Origin: Chloracidobacterium sp. N
Lineage (GTDB): Bacteria > Acidobacteriota > Blastocatellia > Chloracidobacteriales > Chloracidobacteriaceae
Direction of reading: 5' to 3'
Length of the DNA: 64,000 nucleotides
Assembly (NCBI RefSeq): GCF_018304765.1
Contig: NZ_CP072642.1
Location: forward strand, 851,501 to 915,500
Numbering within the stretch: the stretch's first letter is position 1; every line of letters starts with the position of its first letter. Below, piece by piece: positions 1 through 8,988 of this stretch. Below the pieces are notes generated by a model, which worked only from the letters and a program-made list of their open reading frames with translations, made no database searches and was not told the DNA's origin. A program made the translations under genes and the position numbers.

Positions 1-1056
1 ATCCTGACGCCAGGCAAGGGGCAGGTTCGTGCGCTGGTGACGATTGCCGGGAATCCCGTCCTTTCGACGCCCAACGGCCGGCAGCTCGATGCGGCGCTGG
101 CCACGCTGGAGTTCATGGCGGCGGTGGACATCTACATCAACGAGACGACCCGCCACGCGCACATCATCCTGCCGCCGACGGGTTCGCTGGAGCACGAAAA
201 CTACGCGGCGATTTTTCACCATCTGGCCGTTCGCAATACGGTCAAATACTCGCCAGCCGTGTTTGCTCCGGCGGACGATACGCGCCACGACTGGCAGATT
301 TTTCTCGAACTCGAAACGCGCCTCGCCAGCCGGACACCACTGGAAGCCATCCGGGCGCAACTGCGGCGGGGTGTCCGGTTGGGGCTGGGTCTCGATGGCA
401 TGCTGGATTTGGCGTTTCGTTTCGGCCCCTATGGAACGGGACTGTTCGGCGACGGCCTGACATTGGCGAAAGTCAAGGCGGCTCCGCACGGCATTGATCT
501 GGGGCCGCTCCAACCGGCGCTGCCCGGACGGCTCTGGACAAAAAACAGGCGCATCGCCCTGGCGCCGGAGATGTTGACGCAGGATGTGCCGCGTCTTCAT
601 GCGCAACTTCAGTCCCAACCGATGCCGCCCGCTGCCAATGGCACCCTGCTGCTGATCGGCCGGCGTCAGCTTCGCAGCAACAACTCGTGGATGCACAACA
701 GCGAACGGCTGGTACGCGGCAAAGCCCGCTGCACGCTGCTGGTGCATCCTGACGACGCCCGGCGGTATGGCATTACCTCCGGGCAGATGGTGAAGGTTAT
801 GTCCCGTGCCGGGGAAATCACCGCCCCGGCAGAAGTTTCCGATGAGGTCATGCCCGGTGTGGTCAGCCTGCCGCACGGTTGGGGGCATGACCGTCCCGGT
901 GTCCAGCTCGACGTTGCCCGGCGCTATCCCGGCGTCAGCATCAACGACATCACCGATGAGCAACTGGTGGATGAAGTCAGCGGAAACGCCGCCCTCAGCG
1001 GCGTGCCGGTACGCCTTGCCCCTGTCGCCGGAAAAGCTGTGTCGCGCCCGGCCTGA
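1..1056 (+). CDS. Molybdopterin-dependent oxidoreductase, C-terminal part (cut by window edge)
   Basis: The reading frame is open from base 1, so the true start lies outside the window. The visible part is the end of a DMSO-reductase-superfamily catalytic subunit. The segment with TIAGNPVLSTPNG and ETTRHAHIILPP matches the late molybdopterin oxidoreductase domain, where cofactor-bound subunits carry a 'GNP...' motif. The last 120 or so residues form the molydopterin-dinucleotide-binding domain (LLLIGRRQLRSNNSWMHN, then LPHGWGH, then DEQLVDEVSGNAALSGVPVRL). Family members are formate dehydrogenase, nitrate reductase or related anaerobic dehydrogenases. The substrate cannot be told without the N-terminal Fe-S and active-site regions. 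The stop codon lies in a 13-bp tandem repeat. Confidence 0.85.
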   Translation: MLTPGKGQVRALVTIAGNPVLSTPNGRQLDAALATLEFMAAVDIYINETTRHAHIILPPTGSLEHENYAAIFHHLAVRNTVKYSPAVFAPADDTRHDWQIFLELETRLASRTPLEAIRAQLRRGVRLGLGLDGMLDLAFRFGPYGTGLFGDGLTLAKVKAAPHGIDLGPLQPALPGRLWTKNRRIALAPEMLTQDVPRLHAQLQSQPMPPAANGTLLLIGRRQLRSNNSWMHNSERLVRGKARCTLLVHPDDARRYGITSGQMVKVMSRAGEITAPAEVSDEVMPGVVSLPHGWGHDRPGVQLDVARRYPGVSINDITDEQLVDEVSGNAALSGVPVRLAPVAGKAVSRPA

Positions 1057-1077
1057 ACCACAGGCCTGAACCACAGG
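1052..1077. repeat. 13-bp exact tandem duplication over the stop codon
   Basis: CCTGAACCACAGG occurs twice head to tail, followed by a degenerate third start (TTTGAACCAG). The first copy contains the in-frame TGA of the molybdopterin oxidoreductase. The second copy is in another frame. Each unit is itself a small inverted repeat (CCTG/CAGG). Confidence 0.9.
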
Positions 1078-1155
1078 TTTGAACCAGTCCCTGCCTTCCG
1101 GTGGCCGGTCAGGCTGCTTTTCTCCAAGCGGTCACGTGAGAACCCGTACGCACGG

Positions 1156-1185
1156 TTGACGCGAAAAAAAAAAGTCCTGTAGGCT
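1156..1185 (+). promoter_or_regulatory. Candidate promoter of the collagen-like gene
   Basis: TTGACG at 1156-1161 resembles a -35 element. An A10 run fills the spacer, and TAGGCT at 1180-1185 (18-bp spacing) is a weak -10. The predicted transcript start would be about 30 bases before the ATG at 1223. The -10 match is poor, so this is tentative. Confidence 0.35.
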
Positions 1186-1222
1186 TGCAGTATCCTGAGT
1201 GCTTTTCCAAGGCAAGGTTGTG

Positions 1223-2833
1223 ATGATGTCTTTTGCCTGCCGTCGCTGGTGGTGTCTGGGGTTGGTGTGGCTGCTAGTGGTTGCCACACCGGTCGGGGTG
1301 ATGCGTGTGCCGGCCCAGTCGCTGGTGGCTGGCGGGAGCACCGGGCAGAGAACCGGAGCTTCCACGAAGCCGGCAGCTTCCCCTGAGCCGTTGGAGGTGG
1401 TTGTTTTGCGGCGGGTTGACGAGGTTGACCGGCCGCCGACGGCAGAAGAGGTGGAAGACTTTCTGAAAGCAAAATCGCTGAAGTACAGCACGGTGCTGGC
1501 GTGGCGGGTGTTGACGCGGCAGGCGCTGGCGTTCCGGGCTGGGGCGGCTTTGCTGCGGCGGAGCGGCGTTGGTTTTGAACCATACATGCTGCTGGGTGGG
1601 GATTGGTATCCACGGCTGCGGGCGCAGTTGGAGCGGGAGGCGTCGTTCCGGGCGGTGCAGCGGCTGGGCGGGCAGGCGCAGGGGGTGTGGATGGGAGACA
1701 CGGTGGTGGTGCCGGAGCGGGTCGAGGCAACGGGGGATGTGGTGATTGTTGCGCGGCAGATGGTGGTTGAAGGACGGGAGGTGGTGTTCGAGGGGTCACA
1801 TCACATTTACCTGTTTCAGGCAGAGCCGCCCCGGTTCATGGGTGCGCAGGCAGGGCGTGTGATGATAGTTGTGAAGGGTTTTGGGCGGGATGAATGGCAG
1901 GAAATGGTGCGGAAAGGGAAGTGTCCGCCGAACTGTGATGAACTGCCGGGGGCCGATGGGGCGGATGGGAAGCACGGTGCGAATGGAGCGGATGGGGCAA
2001 ATGGGGCCGATGGAGCGGATGGAACCTGTGACAGTGCCGATACGATAGATGGGCGGCCCGGAGAAGCTGGTCAGCGCGGGGGTGATGGAGAGCATGGGAG
2101 TGACGGACAACCGGGCAGGGATGGAGAGACTGCGCCTTCTATCACATGTGATATTCCTGCCAATGATACGACTGACTACATTTTTACTGCACGGGGTGGT
2201 GATGGCGGCAGGGGAGGGAGAGGTGGTGATGGCGGGCGTGGTGGGCGCGGCGGCAACGGTGGACGGGGCGGAGACGGTGCCAGTTGTAACTATCAGTATG
2301 GACGCGGTGGCTGTGGTGGGAATGTCGGGGCGGCTGGGAGGGGTGGTAATGGTGGTAACGCTGGGAAAGGTGGTAAGGGGGGCAAGGGTGGCAACGGCGG
2401 TGATATTACCGTGACCTACTGCGGCCTCGCCAAGATCAGAATGTACAGTGGTCCCGGCAGAGGAGGCTATGGTGGAAATTTAGGTCATGCTGGACATCTG
2501 GGTTCGGCAGGGCACCCAGGTGCCAGACCGGGACACGACAGCGCTCTTTGTTCTGTCAGGAAAGATAAGAAATACCCGGAGTTTCCGGGCCACGGGAATT
2601 ACGGTCAACACGGAAAGTATGGTGAACCTGGTGAACATGGGGCTCCCGGCAGTACCCTTGGTGTTGCACGAGCAGAGTATAGTGGCAGTAACAGCGTATC
2701 CGACGATAAGGATTTCAAGTTTTGCTACTACGTTTCCACTGATGGCGGTCGGACGTGGCAGCTTCTCGGTGTAACCAGGCTGGCTGACGGACAGCCAGCG
2801 GACAGCAGTGCTGCGCCTGCCACCGAAAGGTAG
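1223..2833 (+). CDS. Secreted glycine-rich protein with collagen-like Gly-X-Y repeats
   Basis: The protein has 536 residues from ATG 1223, chosen because AAGGCAAGG lies just upstream. A GTG at 1199 is also in frame. Residues 1-32 form a signal peptide (Arg-rich start, hydrophobic core, then PAQS). Residues 35-240 are a soluble domain I do not recognise. From about residue 243 there are Gly-X-Y triplets of GAD/GAN type, then Gly-rich GGxGGxG stretches, broken by short Cys-containing segments (CDSAD, TCDIP, SCNYQ, TYCGLAK). The C-terminus returns to a compact domain containing FCYYVSTDGGRTW. Bacterial collagen-like proteins are usually cell-surface or exosporium structural proteins or adhesins. 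That role here is inference. Base composition shifts to G-rich in the repeat. Confidence 0.8.
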   Translation: MMSFACRRWWCLGLVWLLVVATPVGVMRVPAQSLVAGGSTGQRTGASTKPAASPEPLEVVVLRRVDEVDRPPTAEEVEDFLKAKSLKYSTVLAWRVLTRQALAFRAGAALLRRSGVGFEPYMLLGGDWYPRLRAQLEREASFRAVQRLGGQAQGVWMGDTVVVPERVEATGDVVIVARQMVVEGREVVFEGSHHIYLFQAEPPRFMGAQAGRVMIVVKGFGRDEWQEMVRKGKCPPNCDELPGADGADGKHGANGADGANGADGADGTCDSADTIDGRPGEAGQRGGDGEHGSDGQPGRDGETAPSITCDIPANDTTDYIFTARGGDGGRGGRGGDGGRGGRGGNGGRGGDGASCNYQYGRGGCGGNVGAAGRGGNGGNAGKGGKGGKGGNGGDITVTYCGLAKIRMYSGPGRGGYGGNLGHAGHLGSAGHPGARPGHDSALCSVRKDKKYPEFPGHGNYGQHGKYGEPGEHGAPGSTLGVARAEYSGSNSVSDDKDFKFCYYVSTDGGRTWQLLGVTRLADGQPADSSAAPATER

Positions 2834-2881
2834 GCCAAACCAGGTCGCCTGTGATGCGCGATGCGGTTGCCGGCCGTGCGG

Positions 2882-3736
2882 TCAACGCATCTCTGTGGGG
2901 CGCAGAAAACGCCGTGGCTCGCGGCCCAGCGGTACCTGCCACTCGCCATACACCGGATTGGGCAGCATGAACCAGTCCGTTCCGAACCGGTAAGCATGTT
3001 GCTCAACCGCCATCCGGCGCTTTGCCAGCGCCTGCCGCCGGGCGTCGTCCGTCGCGTCGGGCGCGAGTTCGGGCGTGACGAAGATTTCCGAAAAGTCACG
3101 CAGGTTGTCACCGATGTAGAGCAGGACGCGGTATCGTTCCTCAACGGCCTTGCGGCGGGCGGTTTTGTCGGCCGTATCCGTACGCAGCAGGAGGCGGTCG
3201 GCAATGCCTTCCACAGACAGCCCGTTGTGGCGCAGGGCAGCCACCGTCGCTTCCCGGTCGGTACGGTTGGAGATGTACACCACCGTCACGCCAGCGCGTT
3301 CGGCTTCCTCAATGAAACCTTTGGCTCCGGGAACAAGGCGTGTTTCTGTCGGGAACTCCCGCTCCCAGCGGTCCCAGAGGGCTTTTTCGTAGGACTTGCT
3401 TTCGCGGTCAAGAAACGACTGGAATCCGGCGTTGTCCAGAACGGTTTCATCGAGATCGAGGATGACGGCCGGCGGCCGTTCCGAGGGCGCGAGTGCCGCG
3501 AGGCGCTGGCGCAGACGTTCGCTGGCCCAAGCGTATGTTTGCAAACAACAGGCGACATACTCCGCTGAGGTTTGCATAAACAGGTTGGCGTCGAGCGTCC
3601 GTTCCTGTGGGTTGACGCGCGGTGCCGCTTCCCGCTGTCCCCACACGGCGGTGCCGGTTGAACCCAGGCCCAGACCCAACAGCAATCCCACTGTGAGGGT
3701 GATGCCGGTGTGGGCCGTCGGCTTCAGACGTGCCAT
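2882..3736 (-). CDS. HAD-superfamily acid phosphatase, class B / lipoprotein e(P4)-like, exported
   Basis: The protein has 284 residues. ATG 3736 was chosen because AGGGAG/AAGGA sits just upstream. Residues 8-33 form a hydrophobic signal segment without a lipobox Cys. The HAD motif I is ILDLDETVLDN (nucleophile Asp94, Asp96). Motif II is the VVYISNRTD segment, and YIGDNLRDF is the late acidic motif. The order and the 'ANLFMQTSAEY' start are typical of e(P4)/5'-nucleotidase-type acid phosphatases, which release phosphate from nucleotides in the periplasm. It lies 13 bases behind bchI on the same strand, so the two are probably co-transcribed. No functional link to bacteriochlorophyll synthesis is established. 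Confidence 0.88.
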   Translation of the reverse strand: MARLKPTAHTGITLTVGLLLGLGLGSTGTAVWGQREAAPRVNPQERTLDANLFMQTSAEYVACCLQTYAWASERLRQRLAALAPSERPPAVILDLDETVLDNAGFQSFLDRESKSYEKALWDRWEREFPTETRLVPGAKGFIEEAERAGVTVVYISNRTDREATVAALRHNGLSVEGIADRLLLRTDTADKTARRKAVEERYRVLLYIGDNLRDFSEIFVTPELAPDATDDARRQALAKRRMAVEQHAYRFGTDWFMLPNPVYGEWQVPLGREPRRFLRPTEMR

Positions 3737-3749
3737 AAATCCTTGCTCC

Positions 3750-4922
3750 CTACTGCGATTCTTTTTCGAGTTTTTCGAGCGCCCACCGGATTTTCTCGCC
3801 ACCATCCGTGCGGTCCAGCGGGTCCTTGCGCAGCCGGTGACGGAGGGAGAGCGTCGCCACCGCCCGGATGTCATCGCGCGTGACGTGGGCGCGGCCTTCA
3901 AATGCCGCATTTGCCAGAGCGGCATTCAGCAGGGTGATTTCGCCCCGGTGGCCGTCCACATCGAGCGCCACGCAGAGCCGGGCAATGAAGCGCAGGATGT
4001 CATCGGGTACGTCCAGCGTATCCAGCCGGTCGCGCGCCTGAACCAGGCGCGTACGGAGGGCCTGCTGGGCTGGTTCATACTCGGCGCGAAACCCGATGGG
4101 ATCGCGCTCAAAAGCCAGTCGCCGTTTGACGATGGCAATGCGCGTGTCAATGTCGGTAATCGTGCGGATTTCGGCCATAAGGCCAAAACGGTCAAGAAGC
4201 TGCGGGCGCAACTCACCTTCTTCCGGGTTGCCGGAGCCGATGAGCGTGAACCTGGCCGGATGGGCAATCGAAATGCCTTCCCGCTCAACAATGTTGATGC
4301 CGCCGGCGGCGGAGTCGAGCAGGACATCCACGAGGTGGTCTTCGAGCAGGTTGACTTCGTCAATGTAGAGAAAGCCGCGATTGGCCTTGGCCAGCAGCCC
4401 CGGCTCAAAGGCTTTCTGCCCTTGGCTGAGCGCCCGTTCGATGTCGAGCGTGCCGCACAGGCGGTCTTCGGTTGCGCCCAGCGGCAGGTCCACCACCGGA
4501 ACCCGTCCAACCATCGTCGGCAGCTTGGCGCGTGGTTTGGCGTTGCGGCAGGTGTCACACAACCCGGCCGATTTGTCGGGAGGGCAGCGGTAGGGACATT
4601 CGGCCACGAATTCGATTGGCGGCAGGACATCGGCCAGTGCGCGGATGGACGTGGATTTGGCTGTGCCCCGGTGGCCCAGCACCAGAATGCCCCGAATGTT
4701 GGGGTTGACGGCATTCAGCAGCAACGCCCGCTTCATTTCTTCCTGCCCCAGAATGGCCGTGAAGGGAAACACCGGCTGGGCATCCGCCAGCGACTGGGGC
4801 GCGGTGGCATCGGATGAAGTCCCTTTTCTGGTTTTGCGCGTGGTTTTGACGTTGGTGGCCCTAGCGGTTTGCGAGGTGCCGGCGCGCGCCGCAGACGCCG
4901 CAGATGTGGATGATGAAGCCAT
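3750..4922 (-). CDS. bchI: Magnesium chelatase ATPase subunit I (BchI)
   Basis: The protein has 390 residues. BchI is the AAA+ motor of Mg-chelatase. With BchD and BchH it inserts Mg2+ into protoporphyrin IX, the first committed step of bacteriochlorophyll synthesis. After a basic, Ser/Thr/Ala-rich N-terminal extension of about 50 residues come FPFTAILGQEEMKRALLLNAV, Walker A GHRGTAKST (83-91; usually GDRGTGKST, so Asp and Gly are replaced by His and Ala), an insert with Cys residues (CPYRCPP, CDTC), Walker B FLYIDEVN (183-190) and the sensor segment GSGNPEEGELRPQLLDRFG. No bchD or bchH is adjacent. This gene is the strongest evidence for phototrophy. The start is the farthest ATG; the extension is low complexity. 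Confidence 0.95.
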   Translation of the reverse strand: MASSSTSAASAARAGTSQTARATNVKTTRKTRKGTSSDATAPQSLADAQPVFPFTAILGQEEMKRALLLNAVNPNIRGILVLGHRGTAKSTSIRALADVLPPIEFVAECPYRCPPDKSAGLCDTCRNAKPRAKLPTMVGRVPVVDLPLGATEDRLCGTLDIERALSQGQKAFEPGLLAKANRGFLYIDEVNLLEDHLVDVLLDSAAGGINIVEREGISIAHPARFTLIGSGNPEEGELRPQLLDRFGLMAEIRTITDIDTRIAIVKRRLAFERDPIGFRAEYEPAQQALRTRLVQARDRLDTLDVPDDILRFIARLCVALDVDGHRGEITLLNAALANAAFEGRAHVTRDDIRAVATLSLRHRLRKDPLDRTDGGEKIRWALEKLEKESQ

Positions 4923-5039
4923 CGAGTGCGTATCGGTTGCGGATGGAATGGAGGGTTGCTGTCTCGAACATACCTTGAAAGCAAGGCGAAAAGCGAGATA
5001 TTGAGCAGCCTGAGTTGGTACAGCCTTCCCCGGACGAAA

Positions 5040-5672
5040 ATGAACGCTGTGTTGTCCTGGACGTTGCCGCCGGTCTATCCCATTACTTCGCCGCAGGTTG
5101 GGCTTTCACTCCGGGCGGTGGTGGAAGCGCTCATCGCCGGCGGCGCAACCCTGGTGCAGATTCGGGACAAGCAGGCCGCTGCCCGAACGCTCCACGAAGC
5201 GGTCTGTGCCGTCATGGAGCTGGCCCGTCCGCGTGGCGTCCGGGTGATTGTCAATGACCGGGTGGATGTGGCCCGGGCCGCAGCGGCCGATGGTGTTCAT
5301 CTCGGACAGGACGATCTCGATCCGGTAGCGGCCCGCGCCATTCTGGGGCCGACGGCCATCATCGGCTACTCGACGCACAACGTCGCCCAGGCAACAGCCG
5401 CCGACCGCCTGCCCGTGGATTACCTGGCAATCGGACCGGTTTTCGAGACCCAAACCAAAGAACAGCCCGATCCGGTCGTTGGGCTGGAAGGCGTGCGCGC
5501 TGTCCGCGCTGTCACGACGAAACCCCTGGTGGCCATTGGTGGCATCACCGCCGACCGGATAGCGCCTGTCCGGGCCGCCGGAGCCGATGCCGTCGCCCTG
5601 ATTTCGGCGCTCTACACCGGGCCGGATGACATTGCCGGACGGATGGCCGCGCTGCTTGCCCTGGCGCGCTGA
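5040..5672 (+). CDS. thiE: Thiamine-phosphate synthase
   Basis: The protein has 210 residues. It joins HMP-pyrophosphate and thiazole phosphate to thiamine phosphate. The TIM-barrel shows the family motifs: the diphosphate-binding QIRDK, VIVNDRVDVA, DGVHLGQDD, IIGYSTHN (family 'IGxSxH'), DYLAIGPVFETQTK and GGIT followed by GADAVALISALY. ATG 5040 gives the usual length. An upstream in-frame ATG at 4926 would add a non-homologous segment. The gene is divergent from bchI and convergent with galE, 12 bases apart at the stops. I saw no TPP riboswitch in the 117-base upstream gap. Confidence 0.92.
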   Translation: MNAVLSWTLPPVYPITSPQVGLSLRAVVEALIAGGATLVQIRDKQAAARTLHEAVCAVMELARPRGVRVIVNDRVDVARAAAADGVHLGQDDLDPVAARAILGPTAIIGYSTHNVAQATAADRLPVDYLAIGPVFETQTKEQPDPVVGLEGVRAVRAVTTKPLVAIGGITADRIAPVRAAGADAVALISALYTGPDDIAGRMAALLALAR

Positions 5673-5684
5673 TGGCGTCGGCTA

Positions 5685-6677
5685 TCAGGCGGTTTCTTTG
5701 GGATAGCCGTCCGGGTGGCGGCTGTGCCACTGCCAGGCCGAGCGGATGATGTCTTCCAAATCCGATTGTGCCGGCCGCCAGCACAGGTAGTCCTGGGCGG
5801 CGCGTGAATCGGCCACGAGCTGCGGCGGGTCGCCGGGCCGCCGGGCGCGGATGCGGGTCGGAATGGCGTGGCCGGTGACGCGCCGGGCCGTTTCAATCAC
5901 TTCCAGCACGGAATGGCCCTGTCCGGTGCCCAAGTTGAGAAAAGCCGAAGGCTGATCATCGGCCAGGGCATCGAGGGCGGCAATGTGGGCAGCGGCCAGA
6001 TCGCTGACGTGGATGTAGTCGCGGATGGCCGTGCCATCGGGCGTCGGGTAGTCGTTGCCATACACTTCAACGGCTTCGGCCCGCCCGCCGGCAACCCGCA
6101 ACACATTGGGAATGAGATGGGTTTCCGGTTCGTGGTCTTCGCCGTGGATGACTGTTGCGCCGGCGGCGTTGAAGTACCGCAGGGCCACGAACCGCAGGCC
6201 ATAAGCCCGGTCATAATCGGCCAGAATGCGTTCCACAAACAGCTTCGACCAGCCGTAGGGCGTGATGGGCTGCTGCGGATGGCTTTCGGTCATCGGGATG
6301 GATTGCGGCAGTCCGTACGTGGCGCAGGTCGAGGAAAAAACAAAGCGCCGGATGCCGGCTTCATGGAGCGTGTCCAGCAGTATCTGGCACTGGCCAACGT
6401 TGTTGTCGTAGTAGCGCGCCGGGTCGGCAACCGACTCCGGGACCAGCGCCAGCGCCGCAAAGTGGATGCACGCCGTGATGTTCTGTTCCCGGATGACCCG
6501 GCGAACCAGGTCACGGTCGCCGATGTCGCCGACATAGAGCGGCACCGCTGCCGGAACGGCCGCCCGGTGGCCGCGCGAAAGGTTGTCCAGAATGGCCACC
6601 GGACGTTTGGCCCGCTGCAGGTGTTCCACAGTGACGCTGCCGATATACCCGGCGCCGCCGGTGATGAGAATCGTCAT
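5685..6677 (-). CDS. galE: UDP-glucose 4-epimerase
   Basis: The protein has 330 residues. It is an NAD-dependent extended short-chain dehydrogenase interconverting UDP-glucose and UDP-galactose for polysaccharide synthesis. ATG 6677 begins directly at the Rossmann fold [21 protein letters not shown] supplies the active-site Ser/Thr, and the catalytic YxxxK is YGWSK. Other family segments are [31 protein letters not shown] and [14 protein letters not shown]. The longer in-frame start at 6776 would overlap the divergent RNase H promoter and was rejected. A GalE-like epimerase for another UDP-sugar cannot be excluded. Confidence 0.92.
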   Translation of the reverse strand: MTILITGGAGYIGSVTVEHLQRAKRPVAILDNLSRGHRAAVPAAVPLYVGDIGDRDLVRRVIREQNITACIHFAALALVPESVADPARYYDNNVGQCQILLDTLHEAGIRRFVFSSTCATYGLPQSIPMTESHPQQPITPYGWSKLFVERILADYDRAYGLRFVALRYFNAAGATVIHGEDHEPETHLIPNVLRVAGGRAEAVEVYGNDYPTPDGTAIRDYIHVSDLAAAHIAALDALADDQPSAFLNLGTGQGHSVLEVIETARRVTGHAIPTRIRARRPGDPPQLVADSRAAQDYLCWRPAQSDLEDIIRSAWQWHSRHPDGYPKETA

Positions 6678-6723
6678 AGGGAAGACGAAAGGGTGAGGCC
6701 GGAGTGACGCTTTCCTGCGGATG

Positions 6724-6752
6724 TTGTCACCCGACAGGCTGTCGGCTATCTT
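6724..6752 (+). promoter_or_regulatory. Promoter of the RNase H gene
   Basis: TTGTCA (-35, 6724-6729) and TATCTT (-10, 6747-6752) are spaced exactly 17 bp, about 37 bases before the ATG at 6789. Part of the spacer is a short inverted repeat (GACAG/CTGTC). Confidence 0.5.
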
Positions 6753-6788
6753 GCCGGGCTGTGTCGGGAACGACAAGTTACCGTGTGC

Positions 6789-7280
6789 ATGAAGGTTATG
6801 ACAACGCTCCCGGAAGTACGCATCGTGTGTGACGGTTCAAGTCTCGGCAACGGACGTGACACGGCTTCAGCCGCTGCCGCGGCACTGCTTGAACACCGGG
6901 GGCAGAAAGGGCTGACGCGCAAGTTTGTCGTCGAGTATCTCGGCCCGGCCACGAATCAACAGGCGGAAATCGTGGCGGCCTGCATCGGGCTGGAGGCGCT
7001 GCGGCAGCCCTGCCGGGCGGCCGTTGTGACGGATTCGCGCTATGTCGTTGAGACGATGAACGGCCGCTTCCGGCGGCGGGCCAACCACGCGCTGTGGGAG
7101 CGGCTTGACCGCGCCGCGGCCGCGCATGAAGTCACCTGGCAGTGGACGCAGGGCCACGCCGGCCACCCGGAGCAGGAAGCCTGTGACCAGGCGGCCCGCC
7201 ATACAGCCGAACATCGCGGCCGGGATGACGCCTTTCTGAATCGTCTGCTGACGTCCCTGCCGTCAGCCTCCCCGGCCTGA
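6789..7280 (+). CDS. Ribonuclease HI family protein
   Basis: The protein has 163 residues. The RNase H fold is recognisable from the acidic metal-binding residues: CDGSS (first Asp), [10 protein letters not shown] (Glu), VTDSRYVVE (Asp) and [15 protein letters not shown] (His and last Asp). Such enzymes cut RNA in RNA-DNA hybrids. It lacks an N-terminal hybrid-binding domain. Three starts are possible (GTG 6783, ATG 6789, ATG 6798) and none has a strong ribosome-binding site. The histidine phosphatase follows 13 bases later and is probably co-transcribed. Confidence 0.88.
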   Translation: MKVMTTLPEVRIVCDGSSLGNGRDTASAAAAALLEHRGQKGLTRKFVVEYLGPATNQQAEIVAACIGLEALRQPCRAAVVTDSRYVVETMNGRFRRRANHALWERLDRAAAAHEVTWQWTQGHAGHPEQEACDQAARHTAEHRGRDDAFLNRLLTSLPSASPA

Positions 7281-7293
7281 GCTGGCAACCGGG

Positions 7294-7920
7294 ATGGCGA
7301 CCCGTCTGTTGCTTTTGCGGCATGGCAGAACCGACAACCCCGAACAACGCTGTTATGGCTGGCGGGATGTTCCGCTGCATCCCGAAGGACACCGGCAAAT
7401 GGCCCGATGTGCCGCCAGACTGCGCCGGGTGACGCTGGCCGCTGTTGCTGCGAGCGACTTTACACGGGCAATCACCAGTGCCGACTACTTTGCCCGGCCG
7501 CGCGGTCTGCCGGTGCAAACCGACCCGGCCCTGCGGGAAATCCATTTCGGGGCCATTGAAGGATTGACGTTCGCCGAGGTCGAAGCCCGCTACCCGGCGA
7601 CGGCACGGGAGTGGGTCGCCACGCCAGCCACGGTACGCTTTCCCGAAGGCGAGTGCTTTGCCGATGTACAGGCGCGGGTCATCCCGTGGGTCACGTCCTG
7701 GCTGCACGACTGGCAGGACAGAACCACGCTTCTCGTCATCCACAGCGGCACAATTCGCGCACTGCTTCAGTGGATGACCGGTTGTGACCCACAGGCGACA
7801 CTCAGCATCAGGATTGCCTACGGAGATGTCTTTCGGTGTACCCGGACAACCCCGACGGGGAACTGGCAGCTTGAACAGTTGCCGTATGGCGGGACGGACT
7901 GGACACCCGTCCCGCTTTGA
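7294..7920 (+). CDS. Histidine phosphatase family protein (phosphoglycerate mutase-like)
   Basis: The protein has 208 residues. The catalytic RHG motif is LLLLRHGRTD near residue 10. The second phosphate-pocket Arg is in ASDFTRAITSADY, the acid/base Glu in LREIHFGAIEG, and the second catalytic His in LLVIHSGTIRALLQ. Close relatives include alpha-ribazole phosphatase (CobC) of cobalamin synthesis and GpmB-like phosphatases. Without cobalamin genes nearby I leave the substrate open. Its stop is 8 bases from the convergent phhA stop. A second member of the family is at 62447-63091. Confidence 0.88.
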   Translation: MATRLLLLRHGRTDNPEQRCYGWRDVPLHPEGHRQMARCAARLRRVTLAAVAASDFTRAITSADYFARPRGLPVQTDPALREIHFGAIEGLTFAEVEARYPATAREWVATPATVRFPEGECFADVQARVIPWVTSWLHDWQDRTTLLVIHSGTIRALLQWMTGCDPQATLSIRIAYGDVFRCTRTTPTGNWQLEQLPYGGTDWTPVPL

Positions 7921-7928
7921 GCATTTGG

Positions 7929-8786
7929 TCAGGCTGGCATCAGGCCCTGGGCGGTTGCCCAGGCTTCAAAGGACTGTTCGAGTTCGTCGAAGGAAGCAAT
8001 CTCGAAGAGTTCTTCCTGCATGTGATGGATTTCGACCGGCGTTTCCGTTATGCGCTCGATGTCGAAGGGAGTCTTCTTCACCTGGTCGGAGAGGGCATGT
8101 TCGATTTCCCCCACGGAGGAGCTGATACCAGCCCCGTAGATTTTCGTCAGCCGTGGGTCGCGGTCAGCGCCAGCGTGCGCCGTGGGGTTGATGAGACCGA
8201 ATTCGACTGTGTACCAGTAAATCCGCCCCAGTTTGACCGTATCGGCTTCGTCCCGCGCGTTAATTCCGGCCTCGCCAAATTTGCGGAAAAACGAGGCAAA
8301 GCGCGGGTTGGTAATCATCGGCAGGTGCCCCATCAGATCGTGGAACATGTCGGGCGCCGGCGTGTATTCGAGTTCGGTCGGATGGCGCAGGAAGTCCGTG
8401 CAGGGAAAGAGCTTCTGGGCCAGCAGCAGGAAAAACGTCGCTTCTGGAACGTAGCCTTCCACCCGAATGCACTGCCATCCGGTGCATGCGCGGAGGCGTT
8501 CGCTCAAATCCGCCAGTCGGGGAACGCGCTCCCGTTCGTACTGGAGCTTTTCACGCCCGACGAGATACTCCTCGCACACCCGTCCCTGGATGGCAACCAA
8601 CTGACGGTCGTAGAGCATGCGCCAGGTCTCGTGCTGCACCGGCGCATAAACCGGCGGCTGGATGTCGCGGCCGATGGTGCCTTCGGGCGACGGGCTGGGC
8701 GCAATGGGCGGTGATGGCTTGGCTTTGAAGACGACTTCCGTGGAGAGCTTTTGGGGAAGGGGGCGAAGGGCTACCGCAGCAGACAT
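7929..8786 (-). CDS. phhA: Phenylalanine 4-monooxygenase
   Basis: The protein has 285 residues. It is a tetrahydropterin- and Fe(II)-dependent aromatic amino acid hydroxylase converting phenylalanine to tyrosine. The 2-His-1-Glu iron ligands are visible: FHDLMGHLPM (His149, His154) and YWYTVEFGL (Glu195). Other conserved segments are YVPEATFF, FLRHPTELEYTPAPD and SSVGEIEHAL. ATG 8786 has a strong AGGAGGAG site. No ACT regulatory domain is present, so it is the short bacterial type. No pterin carbinolamine dehydratase (phhB) gene is adjacent. Confidence 0.95.
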   Translation of the reverse strand: MSAAVALRPLPQKLSTEVVFKAKPSPPIAPSPSPEGTIGRDIQPPVYAPVQHETWRMLYDRQLVAIQGRVCEEYLVGREKLQYERERVPRLADLSERLRACTGWQCIRVEGYVPEATFFLLLAQKLFPCTDFLRHPTELEYTPAPDMFHDLMGHLPMITNPRFASFFRKFGEAGINARDEADTVKLGRIYWYTVEFGLINPTAHAGADRDPRLTKIYGAGISSSVGEIEHALSDQVKKTPFDIERITETPVEIHHMQEELFEIASFDELEQSFEAWATAQGLMPA

Positions 8787-8988
8787 AACAGCTCTCCTCC
8801 TGACAGGATGTGCGACTTGGGGACGCTGACCCGAAGTTAGTGGATCGGCCGCACCAGACCAACGGCCATCTCGGACAAGTTGCCCCAACCAATCTTTATC
8901 GCTGCACGCCGGCTGAAGTGCCGGATTTTTGGCTGAGCCATAGCCTGTTGCTGTGCGCCAGGGATTTGCCGGCTTTCTGAAAAGCATC

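Noticed and set aside
924-1799. 291-codon minus-strand frame rich in Pro/Ala
   Set aside because: It overlaps two plus-strand genes with recognisable domains and has only low-complexity composition.
3396-4817. 473-codon plus-strand frame opposite bchI and the HAD phosphatase
   Set aside because: Shadow of two well-supported minus-strand genes.
4923-5039. TPP riboswitch before thiE
   Set aside because: The gap lacks the conserved CTGAGA and other core elements and is only 117 bases.
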